Assembly (NCBI RefSeq): GCF_903645325.1 | Contig: NZ_CAHJXQ010000002.1 | Coordinates: 62,001 to 126,000, forward strand | From: Microbacterium tenebrionis | Lineage (GTDB): Bacteria; Actinomycetota; Actinomycetes; Actinomycetales; Microbacteriaceae | Reading direction: 5' to 3' | Length of the DNA stretch: 64,000 nt | The notes under the pieces: generated by a model | The model's input: the letters and a program-made list of their open reading frames with translations, nothing else | Database searches by the model: none | Told to the model about the DNA's origin: nothing | Shown here: piece by piece, positions 56,615 to 64,000 of the stretch | How positions within the stretch are numbered: position 1 is the first letter of the stretch | How the letters are laid out: the number at the start of each line of letters is the position of its first letter | Translations under genes and position numbers: made by a program

Positions 56615-57394
56615 ATGGCTGAAGTCGTCATCGTCGAGAACGCCCCCGCCGCCGGAGCGCTGGTCGCCGACGAGATCGTCCGCCTGATCACTGCCAAGCC
56701 GGATGCCGTGCTGGGGCTCGCGACCGGATCGACGCCGCTGCCCGTGTACGAGGCGCTCGCGCCCCGAGTCGCGGGACTCGACGTCTCGCGCGTGCGCGGA
56801 TTCGCACTCGACGAGTACGTCGGCATCGACCCGGCGCACCCCGAGAGCTACCGCTCCGTGATCACCCGCGAGGTCGTCGAGCCGCTCGGGCTCGACCCCG
56901 CACTGATCCGTACGCCGAACGGGCAGATCGACGGCGTCGAGCACGCCGGCGACGACTACGAGGCAGCGATCGAGGCTGTCGGCGGGGTCGACCTGCAGAT
57001 CCTGGGCATCGGCACAGATGGTCACATCGGGTTCAACGAGCCCGGTTCGTCCTTCGCATCGCGCACGCGGGTCAAGACGCTCACTGAGCAGACGCGGAAG
57101 GACAACGCGCGCTTCTTCGACAGGATCGACGACGTTCCGATGCACTGCATCACCCAGGGCCTGGGCACGATCCTGCGGGCGCGCCACCTGGTGCTGCTGG
57201 CGTTCGGCGCAGGCAAAGCGAAGGCCGTCGCCGCGGCCGTCGAGGGTCCGGTCAGCGCGATGCTGCCGGGCTCCGCGATCCAGCTGCACGAGCACGTCAC
57301 TGTCGTGGTCGACGAGGCGGCGGCCTCCGAGCTGACGCTCGCCGACTACTACCGATACACGTTCGCCAACAAGCCGGCCTGGCAGGGGATCTAG
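56615..57394 (+). CDS. nagB: Glucosamine-6-phosphate deaminase
   Basis: 259 residues, normal length. Isomerises and deaminates glucosamine-6-phosphate to fructose-6-phosphate and ammonia. LGLATGSTPLPVYEALA (phosphate loop), FALDEYVGIDPAHPESYR, LGIGTDGHIGFNEPGSSF with the catalytic Asp and His, and ITQGLGTILRARHLVLLAFG are all present. AGGAGAT upstream of the ATG. It follows the ROK gene by 57 bp. The nagA deacetylase is 4.4 kb away on the other strand. Its last four bases overlap the end of the convergent Nudix gene. Confidence 0.96.
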   Translation: MAEVVIVENAPAAGALVADEIVRLITAKPDAVLGLATGSTPLPVYEALAPRVAGLDVSRVRGFALDEYVGIDPAHPESYRSVITREVVEPLGLDPALIRTPNGQIDGVEHAGDDYEAAIEAVGGVDLQILGIGTDGHIGFNEPGSSFASRTRVKTLTEQTRKDNARFFDRIDDVPMHCITQGLGTILRARHLVLLAFGAGKAKAVAAAVEGPVSAMLPGSAIQLHEHVTVVVDEAAASELTLADYYRYTFANKPAWQGI

Positions 57395-57834
57395 GAGTCC
57401 CTGCGCCGCTCCTGCTCCGATCCCTGAGCCTGTCGAAGGGCCGGCCACGCGATCGGCAGCAGGTGCTCGAGGCTGAGCGGCGCCAGTTCGATCGTCCCGA
57501 TCGCGTCGGGTGTGATCCAGCGGAGCTCGGCGAGTTCGGCTTGGACGCTCACGGCATCCGCATCGATCGTTAACGAGAAGGCGTCGGCGATCACCCGGTG
57601 GCCGGGTTCGTTCGCCGCGGCGGAGACGAATCGGCCGAGCGGCCGCATCGCGGTCTCCGCGACGTGCAGGCCGAGCTCCTCGTGGAGCTCACGGGCGAGT
57701 GTCTGCGCGGGATTCTCGCCCGGTTCGGGCTTGCCGCCGGGCTGCATGAACGCGGTGGTGCCGTGCTTTCGGACCACGAGGATACGGCCGTGCCCGTCGT
57801 CGATGACGGCGGCGCTGACGTGGATGTCAGGCAT
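57391..57834 (-). CDS. Nudix hydrolase
   Basis: 147 residues. Complete Nudix box GGKPEPGENPAQTLARELHE followed by ELGL (G-x5-E-x7-REUxEExGU pattern, with His in place of one variable residue). The preceding VVRKHGTTAFMQPGGK fits an NTP-pyrophosphohydrolase. The end, PALRQAQGSEQERRRDS, is unusual: LRQAQGS is encoded by the dispersed 20-bp repeat at 57421-57440, so the repeat forms the C-terminus. The ATG overlaps the stop of the upstream oxidase gene by 8 nt, so both are one transcript. Confidence 0.88.
   Translation of the reverse strand: MPDIHVSAAVIDDGHGRILVVRKHGTTAFMQPGGKPEPGENPAQTLARELHEELGLHVAETAMRPLGRFVSAAANEPGHRVIADAFSLTIDADAVSVQAELAELRWITPDAIGTIELAPLSLEHLLPIAWPALRQAQGSEQERRRDS
57421..57440. 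repeat. Dispersed 20-bp repeat copy 3 (3' end of the Nudix gene)
   Basis: Exact reverse complement of the 20-mer at 1163-1182; read as LRQAQGS in the Nudix protein. Confidence 0.85.
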
Positions 57835-59188
57835 CGGCGAACACCTTCCCGGGGCTCAGGATGCCGAGCGGATCGAAGACGCGCTTGATCTGCCGCTGCA
57901 GCTCCCACTGATCGTCACCGAGTTCGTCGGCGAGCCACCGGCTCTTGAGTATCCCGATCCCGTGCTCGCCGGTGAGGGTGCCTCCCAGGCGCACGGCGGC
58001 GCGGAACAGCTCGTCGGCGGCGTCCCAGACGACCGCGGGAACCTCGTCGCCGTCGAAGATGAAGTTCGGGTGCAGGTTGCCGTCGCCGGCGTGCGCGACC
58101 GTCGGGATGGCGAGGCGGTAGGTCTGCTCGATCCGCGCGATCTCGTCGAACATGTCGGGCAGCGCGCTGCGGGGCACGGCGATGTCCTCGATGAGCGTCG
58201 TGCCGAGCGCCGCCATCGCCGGATGCATCGCGCGGCGGATCGCGAGGAGGCGCTCGCCTTCGGCGCGATCGGTCGTGACGATCACGTCGCCGCCGGCCGC
58301 GCGCAACGTGCCCGCGATGCTCTCGGCCTCGGCGGCGGCCGCCGGGCCGTCGGTCTGGATCGTCAACTGCGAGGCCCCGACCGGAGGCGCCGGGAGGTCG
58401 AGGAGGTCGTGGGCGGCCGTGAGCGCCGCGGCATCCATCAACTCCATGATCGCGGGCTGTACGCCGGATGCCGTGATCGCGGCGGATCCGACGGCCGCCG
58501 CGCGCACGGTCGGGAACAGCGCCGTGAGCGTGCAGGTGTCGCCCGGCGTGATCCTCCGCAGTTTGAGCGTCGCGCCGACGACGACGCCGAGCGTGCCCTC
58601 GGAGCCGATCACGAGGGAAGTCAGATCGAGCCCGGTGACGCCCTTGACGCTGCGGTGCCCGAGGTGCAGAAGCCGCCCGTCGGCGAGCACGAGGTCGACG
58701 CCGAGGACGGCATCCCGAACGACCCCGTACTTGGCGCACAGGAGTCCGCCCGCGCCGGTGGCGATGTTGCCGCCGACCGTCGAGATGTCGCGGCTGGCGG
58801 GGTCGGGCGCCCACCACAGACCGTGCTCGGCGAGGCGGGCGTTGAGGTCGGCGTTGAGGATGCCGGGTTCGACGACGGCGAGGAGGTCGTCGGGGCGGAC
58901 CTCGAGCACACGGTTCAGCCGGAGGGTGGAGAGCACGATCTCGCCGGGCCCGGCGTTCGCAGCGCCGGCGAGGCCGGTGCCAGCGCCGCGCACGACGACG
59001 GGCGTCCGCGTCGCGGCGGCGATCCGCATCGTCTGCTGGACGTCGTCGACGGTGCGCGCATGGACGACAGCGATGGGCCTGCCGGGGGAGCGGTGCCCGG
59101 AGCGGTCCGCGCGCGCCGTCTCGAGGGTCTCATCCGAGACGTCGACGATGTCGCCGAGGGCGTCGCGCAGTGCCGCGAGGGCGCTCAC
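57827..59188 (-). CDS. FAD-linked oxidase, GlcD / D-lactate dehydrogenase family
   Basis: 453 residues from GTG at 59188, which overlaps the stop of the YrdB gene (GTGA). FAD-binding type 4 domain: PVVVRGAGTGLAGAANAGPG, LWWAPDPASRDISTVGGNIA, TGAGGLLCAKYGVVRDAVLG. C-terminal FAD-linked oxidase domain with VAHAGDGNLHPNFIFD and GEHGIGILKSRW, the His/Glu-type substrate-binding end. Probably oxidises glycolate, D-lactate or a 2-hydroxyacid; substrate not determined. Second gene of a yrdB-oxidase-nudix operon. Confidence 0.93.
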   Translation of the reverse strand: MSALAALRDALGDIVDVSDETLETARADRSGHRSPGRPIAVVHARTVDDVQQTMRIAAATRTPVVVRGAGTGLAGAANAGPGEIVLSTLRLNRVLEVRPDDLLAVVEPGILNADLNARLAEHGLWWAPDPASRDISTVGGNIATGAGGLLCAKYGVVRDAVLGVDLVLADGRLLHLGHRSVKGVTGLDLTSLVIGSEGTLGVVVGATLKLRRITPGDTCTLTALFPTVRAAAVGSAAITASGVQPAIMELMDAAALTAAHDLLDLPAPPVGASQLTIQTDGPAAAAEAESIAGTLRAAGGDVIVTTDRAEGERLLAIRRAMHPAMAALGTTLIEDIAVPRSALPDMFDEIARIEQTYRLAIPTVAHAGDGNLHPNFIFDGDEVPAVVWDAADELFRAAVRLGGTLTGEHGIGILKSRWLADELGDDQWELQRQIKRVFDPLGILSPGKVFADA

Positions 59189-59556
59189 CTCAGGCTTCTC
59201 CGACCCGCGAACAGCCCGGCGGCGACCGCGACCACCGCGAACGCGACGCCCGCCCATGCCTGGCCCATCGACCACCAGGCGAGCGTGACGCCGGCGTAGA
59301 TGATGAGTTCGACCGCGGCGCGGATGAAGGGATGCAGCCGCAGGACAGGGCGCGGCGAGAGGAACAGCGCCCACACGACGAGGACGACGAGCGGCGTGCC
59401 GATGCCGAAGACGAGGTTCCACGGGAACTCCCACATCGCGAAGCCCCACAGCGCCAGTGAGGCGAGACCTGCGACGAGGACGACGGCCCGGATGATGTCG
59501 AGCGGAGTGATGTTCGGACGGTTGACACCGGGCACGGCGTCTGTGGCTTCGGACAT
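59185..59556 (-). CDS. YrdB family membrane protein (DUF2568)
   Basis: 123 residues, four hydrophobic segments: IIRAVVLVAGLASLALWGFA, WNLVFGIGTPLVVLVVWALF, FIRAAVELIIYAGVTLAWWS and WAGVAFAVVAVAAGLFAGRR. The arrangement and the FLSPRP loop match the YrdB/DUF2568 family; function unknown. The ATG follows TAGACT by 6 nt on the minus strand, so it is leaderless. First gene of an operon with the GlcD-type oxidase. Confidence 0.85.
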   Translation of the reverse strand: MSEATDAVPGVNRPNITPLDIIRAVVLVAGLASLALWGFAMWEFPWNLVFGIGTPLVVLVVWALFLSPRPVLRLHPFIRAAVELIIYAGVTLAWWSMGQAWAGVAFAVVAVAAGLFAGRRSLR

Positions 59557-59562
59557 GCCTCC

Positions 59563-59568
59563 AGTCTA
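59563..59568 (-). promoter_or_regulatory. Leaderless -10 element of the yrdB operon
   Basis: TAGACT on the minus strand ends 6 nt before the ATG at 59556 and overlaps the end of the sigma-factor reading frame. Confidence 0.6.
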
Positions 59569-60220
59569 TTCGGCGGGCGCGGTCCCCTCGGCTGTCGCGG
59601 TGTCCGCGGACGCGGCGAGAGCCTGTGCGCCGCCGAGCGCGGAAAGAGTCGTGTGGATCGGATGGATCGGGCCATCGTCCGTGACGTACTGGATCGTGAC
59701 GTCGGCGTCGCGGAGGATCTGGGACAGCGTCGGGCGCAGGTCGATGGTGCCGCTGCCCGCGTCGTCGAGGACGATCTGATCGGCTCCTCCCGTGCTTCCG
59801 TCGATCAGCGCCTGCACCGTCGTGCCGGGGACGCCGGTGACCGGCGTGGTCAGATGCGTCTTCAGGCTCCCGTCGATCCAGACCTCGGTCTGCCCGAGGG
59901 CGACGGGGCCGGTGATGGGCGTCGGCTCGGGCTCCGGCTCGGGCGTGGGGGTGGGTTCAGGCTCGGGGTCACGGTCTCGCCGCCGCCGTCCGGAACATCG
60001 GGATCCGTGGGGTCCGTGGGGTTGGTCGGGTCGGTGGGGTCGACCGGGTCCACCGGCTCGCCGGGCTCCTCGGGATCGACCTCTTCACCCGGGCCGGTCG
60101 GCGGTTCGACGGTCTCGCTCTCATCGCCGCCCTCGCCACTCGCCGGCTTGTCGGCGGTGGTCTCGTCCGGCGCGGCGGGCGGGGCGGTCTGCTCCTGCGG
60201 AGCCGTGCTCGGGGCGGGAC
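59566..60220 (-). pseudogene. Out-of-frame C-terminal part of the sigma/anti-sigma fusion protein
   Basis: Reading on from the sigma gene, a loss of one base near 60211-60219 moves the sensible frame to STAPQEQTAPPAAPDETTAD, then to PVDPTDPTNPTDPTDPDVPD, and another loss near 59963-59969 moves it to EPEPTPTPEPEPEPTPITGP, then GQTEVWIDGSLKTHLTTPVT and QALIDGSTGGADQIVLDDAG, ending TAEGTAPAE at 59566. Together it is a Pro/Asp-rich linker and a small exported domain of ~110 residues. Both breaks fall in runs of C, so real mutation and sequencing error are both possible. Confidence 0.6.
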
Positions 60221-61414
60221 ATCGCGCGGGGCGGGCGTCTCGTGCTCCTCCTCGGGAGCCGGGAGTTCGAGGACGAGCATCTCCTCGGACTCGATGTCGC
60301 GAGAAGGGAGGACCTCGGACGAGATCGATGAGCCGTCGGCATCCCCGGCGCTCGGCAGGGACGTGATGGGGCTGGCGCTGACCAGGCCGGGGACGATCGT
60401 GGCGGCCGCGACGACGCCGGCGACGACCAGAGCTGCAGAGCCCGCGCCGACGAGAGCGCCGAGACCGGTGATCGCGCCGCCCGAGACGGTGCCGCCGGTC
60501 GTGGTGCCCGTACCGCCGAGCACCGCGCCCTCGACGCCGATCGAGCCGGCGCCGCCATCGGCGGACGCCGGGCCCGCCACGACGCTCACGGGCATCGTCG
60601 CCGCTGCGACGGCGGGAACACCGCCGTGCTGGAGGAGCTGCGCGTAGCCGGCGGCCCCGGCGACGCCGAGGACGAGCGGGAGCATGACGAGCGCGAGGCG
60701 GCCGGAGACGTCCTTCGCCTCGGCGGCGACGATGAGGCACCGGGTGCAGTCGTCGAGATGCGCGTCCATGCGCTTCTGATCACGGGTGCTGAGGTTGCCG
60801 CGGGAGTGGGCGCCGAGATGCGCGATCGTCCAATGGCACTCCGAATCCGAGGACGTGCTCTGCACGTGCACCTGGATCCACGCCTCGCGCAGGCCCTCGC
60901 GGGCGCGGAAGGCGAGCTGCGAGACGGCACCGGCCTTCATCCCGAGCAGTGGGGCGACCTCGGCGGGCTTCATCTGCTCGATCTCGGTGTACCACAGCAC
61001 CTCCTGCCAGCGGACGGGAAGGCTCCGGAACGCCTGCGCAGTGAGGCTGCGGTCGAGCGCGTCGCCGACGGCCTCATCGGTGCTGTCGGGATCGACGACG
61101 GACTCGAGTTCGTCGATGGGCATCTCGCGGCGGGCGCGACCCCAGGCGGCGGCGGTGTTGCGGATGCTCGTGAACAGGTACGCCCGGAACGATCCGTTCG
61201 GACCGCCTCCCTTGAGGACGGCCTGATAGATGCGCGTGTACGACTCCTGGACGAGGTCGTCGGGATCGATGCTCGAGGTGATCGACCGTGCGACAGCCAT
61301 ACCGGAGGGGTAGTGGCGTCGCCACAGTTCGCTGAACGCGGTGGCATCTCCGGATCGCGTGCGCAGAATCAGATCGGCGTCGGCGGTCTGGTCGGTCTCG
61401 AGGTCGTGGTGCAC
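59969..61414 (-). CDS. ECF-type sigma factor fused to an anti-sigma zinc finger and membrane domain (reading frame broken downstream)
   Basis: From GTG at 61414 (GGAAG upstream). Sigma region 2 ~15-85 (DPDDLVQESYTRIYQAVLKG), region 4 ~125-178 (RSLPVRWQEVLWYTEIEQMK, EVAPLLGMKAGAVSQLAFRA). Then an anti-sigma zinc-finger-like segment (HLGAHSRGNL, AHLDDCTRCL), a membrane helix (LALVMLPLVLGVAGAAGYA), a Gly-rich stretch and a second hydrophobic segment (GSAALVVAGVVAAATIVPGL). Such fused sigma/anti-sigma membrane proteins are known among large actinobacterial ECF groups. The real protein probably continues to 59566 as ~616 residues if two apparent 1-nt losses are corrected; in the given frame the last ~85 residues are Arg/Pro-rich out-of-frame sequence. 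Confidence 0.8.
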   Translation of the reverse strand: MHHDLETDQTADADLILRTRSGDATAFSELWRRHYPSGMAVARSITSSIDPDDLVQESYTRIYQAVLKGGGPNGSFRAYLFTSIRNTAAAWGRARREMPIDELESVVDPDSTDEAVGDALDRSLTAQAFRSLPVRWQEVLWYTEIEQMKPAEVAPLLGMKAGAVSQLAFRAREGLREAWIQVHVQSTSSDSECHWTIAHLGAHSRGNLSTRDQKRMDAHLDDCTRCLIVAAEAKDVSGRLALVMLPLVLGVAGAAGYAQLLQHGGVPAVAAATMPVSVVAGPASADGGAGSIGVEGAVLGGTGTTTGGTVSGGAITGLGALVGAGSAALVVAGVVAAATIVPGLVSASPITSLPSAGDADGSSISSEVLPSRDIESEEMLVLELPAPEEEHETPAPRDVPPRARLRRSRPPRPPRRTRPPPTSRRVARAAMRARPSNRRPARVKRSIPRSPASRWTRSTPPTRPTPRTPRIPMFRTAAARP

Positions 61415-61785
61415 AATCTTCCATCGGTCGTGGGGCGGTCGTGGGCCTCCACAGGCATGGGCGCGTGGAACGGTTCTCCGCGCGCGCCCGAGCCATTGTC
61501 TCTCGAAATGCTGAGTGAGACCACCCCTGTGAACAAGTCGCGGGAACGCTCCCGGGAAAAGTTTCACCATTCCGCGTAATGAAACGGGTACGTCGTCGTC
61601 TCATCAATCAGAGACGGCCATGAACTCCTCAGGGGAACGGTGTTCTGGCACCAGCGCGGGGGCAGGGCGCTGGTCGGCCGGGCTCGGGAGCCTCGGGGGA
61701 GGAGCGCCCGGGCCCGGCTCTCTCGACCGGAGAAGCGCTGGGGCCGCTGCCGCGGCGGCGGCCCCCGGCCGGTCCGGCCCAAGCG
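61415..61785. other. Intergenic region between nagA and the sigma-factor gene
   Basis: 371 bp without a credible gene; frames crossing it are Arg/Pro/Gly-rich. Near 61740-61765 a GC-rich hairpin GGGGCCGC/GCGGCCCC may end nagA transcription. The promoter of the sigma gene should lie here but I could not identify it. Confidence 0.4.
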
Positions 61786-62934
61786 TCAGCGAATGCGCGC
61801 GCCTGTCAGCACATGCCGCACCTGCAGCCGCGCATCCAGCACCACGGCATCCCCGAGGAAGCCGGGCGCGAGACTCCCGAGCTGCGCGCCGAAACCGACC
61901 GCGTGCGCCGGCGTCGCCGTCAGCGCGCGCACGGCATCGGCGAGTGGAACACCCGCCTGGACCGAGCGCTGCAGTGCGACATCCTGGGTGAGGGTCGACC
62001 CGGCGATCGATCCGGTGTCGTCGGCCCGGGCGATGCCGTCCATCACGGTCACCTTCACGGCGCCGAGGTCGTAGCTGCCGTCCGCGCTCCCTGCTGCGGC
62101 CATGGCATCCGTCACCAGGGCGACGCGACCCGGCGCGGAGTCGAACAGCAGCCTGATGACCGTCGGATGCAGGTGCACGTTGTCGGCGATCCCCTCCAGG
62201 ACCACGCGATGATCCGCGGCCGCCGTCAGCACGGGCCCCGGCTCGCGGTGGTGGATGCCGGGCATCGCGTTGAACGCATGGGTGAGGATCGTCGCACCCG
62301 CGTCGAAGGCAGCGGCGGTCTGCGCGGCATCCGCGCTCGTGTGTCCGACGGCGGCGGCAGAGCCCGCGGCGACGACGATCCGGATCGCGTCGAGCCCGCC
62401 GGGCAGCTCGGGGGCGATCGTGCCCTGCCGCACGGTTCCGCGACCGGCATCCAGAAGGCGCTGCACGTCGGCCGCGGCCGGTTCGCGCAGCAGCGAGGGC
62501 TCATGGGCGCCGTGGTGCGCCGGGTCGAGGAACGGCCCTTCGAGGTGGGAGCCGAGGATGTCGGCATCCGTCCGCATGAGATCGGCGATCGCACTGACCT
62601 GTTCTGCGAGAACGTCCAGCGGAGCGGTCACGAGCGAGATCACGGAGCGGGTCGTGCCGTGCGCGCAGTGCAGGTCGCGGGCGATGCGGATGGCGTCTGC
62701 GCCGTCGTCGAAGGCTGCTCCGGCGCCCCCGTGCGCGTGGATGTCGACGAAACCGGGGGTGAGCACGGCATCCTGCCCGGCGATCTCGATCGCATCGACC
62801 ACGGTGTCGGCATCCGTCCAGGTGCGCCCCGTGCCGACGGCCGTCACGTACCCGTCCTCGAATCGCACCCAGGAATCGGGCGTCTCGGCACCGTCGGTGA
62901 TCAGCCGGGCGGAGTGGATGACGCGGGAGACCAT
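61786..62934 (-). CDS. nagA: N-acetylglucosamine-6-phosphate deacetylase
   Basis: 382 residues. Removes acetate from GlcNAc-6-phosphate, giving the substrate of NagB. Metal-site motif VLTPGFVDIHAHGGAG, then LGSHLEGPFLDPAHHGAH (Glu metal ligand), AVGHTSADAAQ, LTHAFNAMPGIHHREPGPV, and VTDAMAAAGSADG with the catalytic Asp. The start at 62934 follows TAGGTT by 7 nt on the minus strand, so it is leaderless. Divergent from glyA. With nagB, the ROK regulator and a hexosaminidase relic it marks an amino-sugar region split by unrelated genes. Confidence 0.95.
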   Translation of the reverse strand: MVSRVIHSARLITDGAETPDSWVRFEDGYVTAVGTGRTWTDADTVVDAIEIAGQDAVLTPGFVDIHAHGGAGAAFDDGADAIRIARDLHCAHGTTRSVISLVTAPLDVLAEQVSAIADLMRTDADILGSHLEGPFLDPAHHGAHEPSLLREPAAADVQRLLDAGRGTVRQGTIAPELPGGLDAIRIVVAAGSAAAVGHTSADAAQTAAAFDAGATILTHAFNAMPGIHHREPGPVLTAAADHRVVLEGIADNVHLHPTVIRLLFDSAPGRVALVTDAMAAAGSADGSYDLGAVKVTVMDGIARADDTGSIAGSTLTQDVALQRSVQAGVPLADAVRALTATPAHAVGFGAQLGSLAPGFLGDAVVLDARLQVRHVLTGARIR

Positions 62935-62941
62935 GAACAGA

Positions 62942-62947
62942 AACCTA
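62942..62947 (-). promoter_or_regulatory. Leaderless -10 element of nagA
   Basis: TAGGTT on the minus strand ends 7 nt before the ATG at 62934. Confidence 0.55.
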
Positions 62948-62967
62948 TCGCGCACGGGGGAGTCCGC

Positions 62968-62973
62968 TATGCT
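62968..62973 (+). promoter_or_regulatory. -10 element of glyA
   Basis: TATGCT, placing the transcript start near 62980, at the 5' edge of the ZTP riboswitch. No clear -35. Confidence 0.5.
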
Positions 62974-62977
62974 CGAA

Positions 62978-63052
62978 CCGTCGCGACTGGCGTCTGGGTG
63001 GGTCACCACCGGGGAGCGACCGTTACGGAATTCGACCGCGCGCCTGGGCCGA
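62978..63052 (+). promoter_or_regulatory. ZTP (pfl-type) riboswitch upstream of glyA
   Basis: The conserved ZTP/ZMP aptamer landmarks occur in order: CGCGACTGGCG (62982-62992), GGGTGGGTCACCACCGGGGA followed by GCGAC (62996-63020), and the late CGCGCCTGGGCC (63038-63050), which resembles the CCGCCUGGGC core. The class senses AICAR phosphates (ZMP/ZTP), which accumulate when 10-formyl-folate is short, and commonly controls folate and purine genes including glyA. The expression platform between 63053 and the AGGAGA at 63083 is short, with a C-run (63062-63067) that could pair with the ribosome-binding site, so translational control is plausible. Confidence 0.85.
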
Positions 63053-63093
63053 TGAGGAACACCCCCCTTTCCCGTGTGTGACAGGAGAACGCC

Positions 63094-64000
63094 ATGACCG
63101 ATCCGTACTTCAACGCCCCGCTCGCCGAGGTCGACCCCGAGATCGCCGAGGTCCTCGACCGCGAGCTGAACCGTCAGCGCACATTCCTCGAGATGATCGC
63201 ATCCGAGAACTTCGTGCCGGTCTCGGTGTTGCAGTCGCAGGGCTCGGTGCTCACGAACAAGTACGCCGAGGGCTACCCGGGTCGCCGCTACTACGGCGGC
63301 TGCGAAGAGGTCGACGTCGCCGAGTCCCTCGCCATCGAGCGCGTCAAGTCGCTGTTCGGCGCCGAGTTCGCGAACGTGCAGCCGCACTCCGGTGCGACGG
63401 CCAACGCGGCCGTGATGCACGCCATCGCTCGCCCCGGAGACACGCTGCTGGGCCTCTCGCTCGATCACGGCGGACACCTCACGCATGGCATGAAGATCAA
63501 CTTCTCGGGCCGTCTGTACGACATCGTCGCCTACGGCGTCGATCCCGAGACCTCGCTCGTCGACATGGACGAGGTGCGCCGCCTGGCGATCGAGCACAAG
63601 CCCAAGGTCATCGTCGCCGGCTGGTCGGCGTACCCGCGTCAGCTCGACTTCGCGAAGTTCCGCGAGATCGCCGACGAGGTCGGTGCGTACCTCTGGGTCG
63701 ACATGGCGCACTTCGCCGGCCTCGTCGCCGCGGGCCTGCACCCCAACCCGGTGCCGCACGCGCATGTCGTCTCCTCGACCGTGCACAAGACGATCGGCGG
63801 ACCGCGTTCGGGCTTCATCCTCTCGAACGACCCCGAGGTCGCGAAGAAGATCAACTCCGCCGTCTTCCCGGGCCAGCAGGGCGGACCGCTCATGCATGTG
63901 ATCGCCGCGAAGGCCACGGCGTTCAAGCTCGCCGCGACCCCGGAGTTCAAGGATCGCCAGCAGCGCACGCTCAGTGGTGCGAGCATCCTCGCCGACCGGC
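63094..64000 (+). CDS. glyA: Serine hydroxymethyltransferase (partial, 3' end outside the window)
   Basis: The first 302 residues are visible; the rest lies beyond the right edge. Converts serine and THF to glycine and 5,10-methylene-[76 protein letters not shown] and [16 protein letters not shown], where the Lys binds PLP, are present. The ATG has AGGAGA 5 nt upstream. Its ZTP riboswitch links it to purN and purH in the same window. Confidence 0.97.
   Translation, partial: MTDPYFNAPLAEVDPEIAEVLDRELNRQRTFLEMIASENFVPVSVLQSQGSVLTNKYAEGYPGRRYYGGCEEVDVAESLAIERVKSLFGAEFANVQPHSGATANAAVMHAIARPGDTLLGLSLDHGGHLTHGMKINFSGRLYDIVAYGVDPETSLVDMDEVRRLAIEHKPKVIVAGWSAYPRQLDFAKFREIADEVGAYLWVDMAHFAGLVAAGLHPNPVPHAHVVSSTVHKTIGGPRSGFILSNDPEVAKKINSAVFPGQQGGPLMHVIAAKATAFKLAATPEFKDRQQRTLSGASILADR

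Noticed and set aside
60000..60120. Programmed frameshifting in the sigma/anti-sigma gene
   Set aside because: Two shifts in the same direction within C-runs, without a slippery heptamer or a clear downstream pseudoknot, fit mutation or sequencing error better.
61620..62074. Plus-strand frames between the sigma gene and nagA
   Set aside because: Ala/Pro/Arg-rich, overlap the nagA 3' end, no ribosome-binding site or family.

Overview
The window is about 70% G+C, gene-dense chromosomal DNA of an actinobacterium, most likely Microbacteriaceae and close to Microbacterium. That rests on codon usage, the gene families and neighbourhoods (DUF3817-guaA, DUF6350-purN-purH, monomeric isocitrate dehydrogenase, SURF1, a sortase-E-like LATTG signal) and a very regular promoter style: a TANNNT hexamer ends 6-9 nt before the start codon of about seventeen genes, which implies leaderless mRNAs. 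I found no phage, insertion sequence, CRISPR, tRNA or rRNA.

Layout. 1-3.5 kb: a livHMGF branched-chain amino-acid ABC importer (minus strand; livF cut by the window edge; LivH carries an extra secreted domain). 3.7-7.5 kb: guaB, a truncated DUF2277 relic, guaB3 and a SURF1 protein. 7.7-12.3 kb: a 1540-residue secreted nuclease/5'-nucleotidase. 12.4-14.5 kb: DUF3817-guaA. 14.9-22.5 kb: GlsB-like and Bax-inhibitor-like membrane proteins, a glycerophosphodiesterase, an ABC-2 exporter pair and a secreted protein with four lamin-tail domains. 22.6-33.4 kb: YccF, a flavin-split-barrel protein, a PcrA/UvrD helicase, glutaminase-STAS, SseB, a LigD-type polymerase, an ATP-dependent DNA ligase and a carotenoid-desaturase-like oxidoreductase. 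33.4-41.9 kb: a TetR regulator, sucCD, a decayed glycerophosphodiesterase, a purine permease, DUF6350 and purNH. 42.1-48.2 kb: an Ada-AlkA fusion plus Ogt (alkylation repair), then a heterodimeric ABC exporter behind a leader that encodes a short upstream peptide. 48.3-54.1 kb: a coiled-coil protein, GNAT, monomeric icd, an L,D-transpeptidase and a lipoprotein. 54.2-64 kb: amino-sugar metabolism (relic of a GH20 hexosaminidase, ROK regulator, nagB, nagA) mixed with RidA, Nudix, a GlcD-type oxidase, YrdB and a sigma/anti-sigma fusion, ending in glyA under a ZTP riboswitch.

Themes. Purine and one-carbon metabolism recurs (guaB, guaB3, guaA, purN, purH, purine permease, glyA with a ZTP riboswitch). 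Nucleic-acid and phosphodiester scavenging is represented by the giant nuclease, the GDPD enzymes and the permease. sucCD and icd share an almost identical 16-bp palindromic site, suggesting common control of TCA-cycle genes. The best candidates for a new regulatory system are the peptide/hairpin/C-rich leader of the ABC exporter and the shared TCA operator. Several genes are visibly damaged: DUF2277 truncated, a GDPD relic, RidA with an amber at codon 3, a deaminase-hexosaminidase deletion chimera, and a sigma-factor gene with two apparent 1-nt losses. Dispersed 20-bp repeats occur inside coding sequences.
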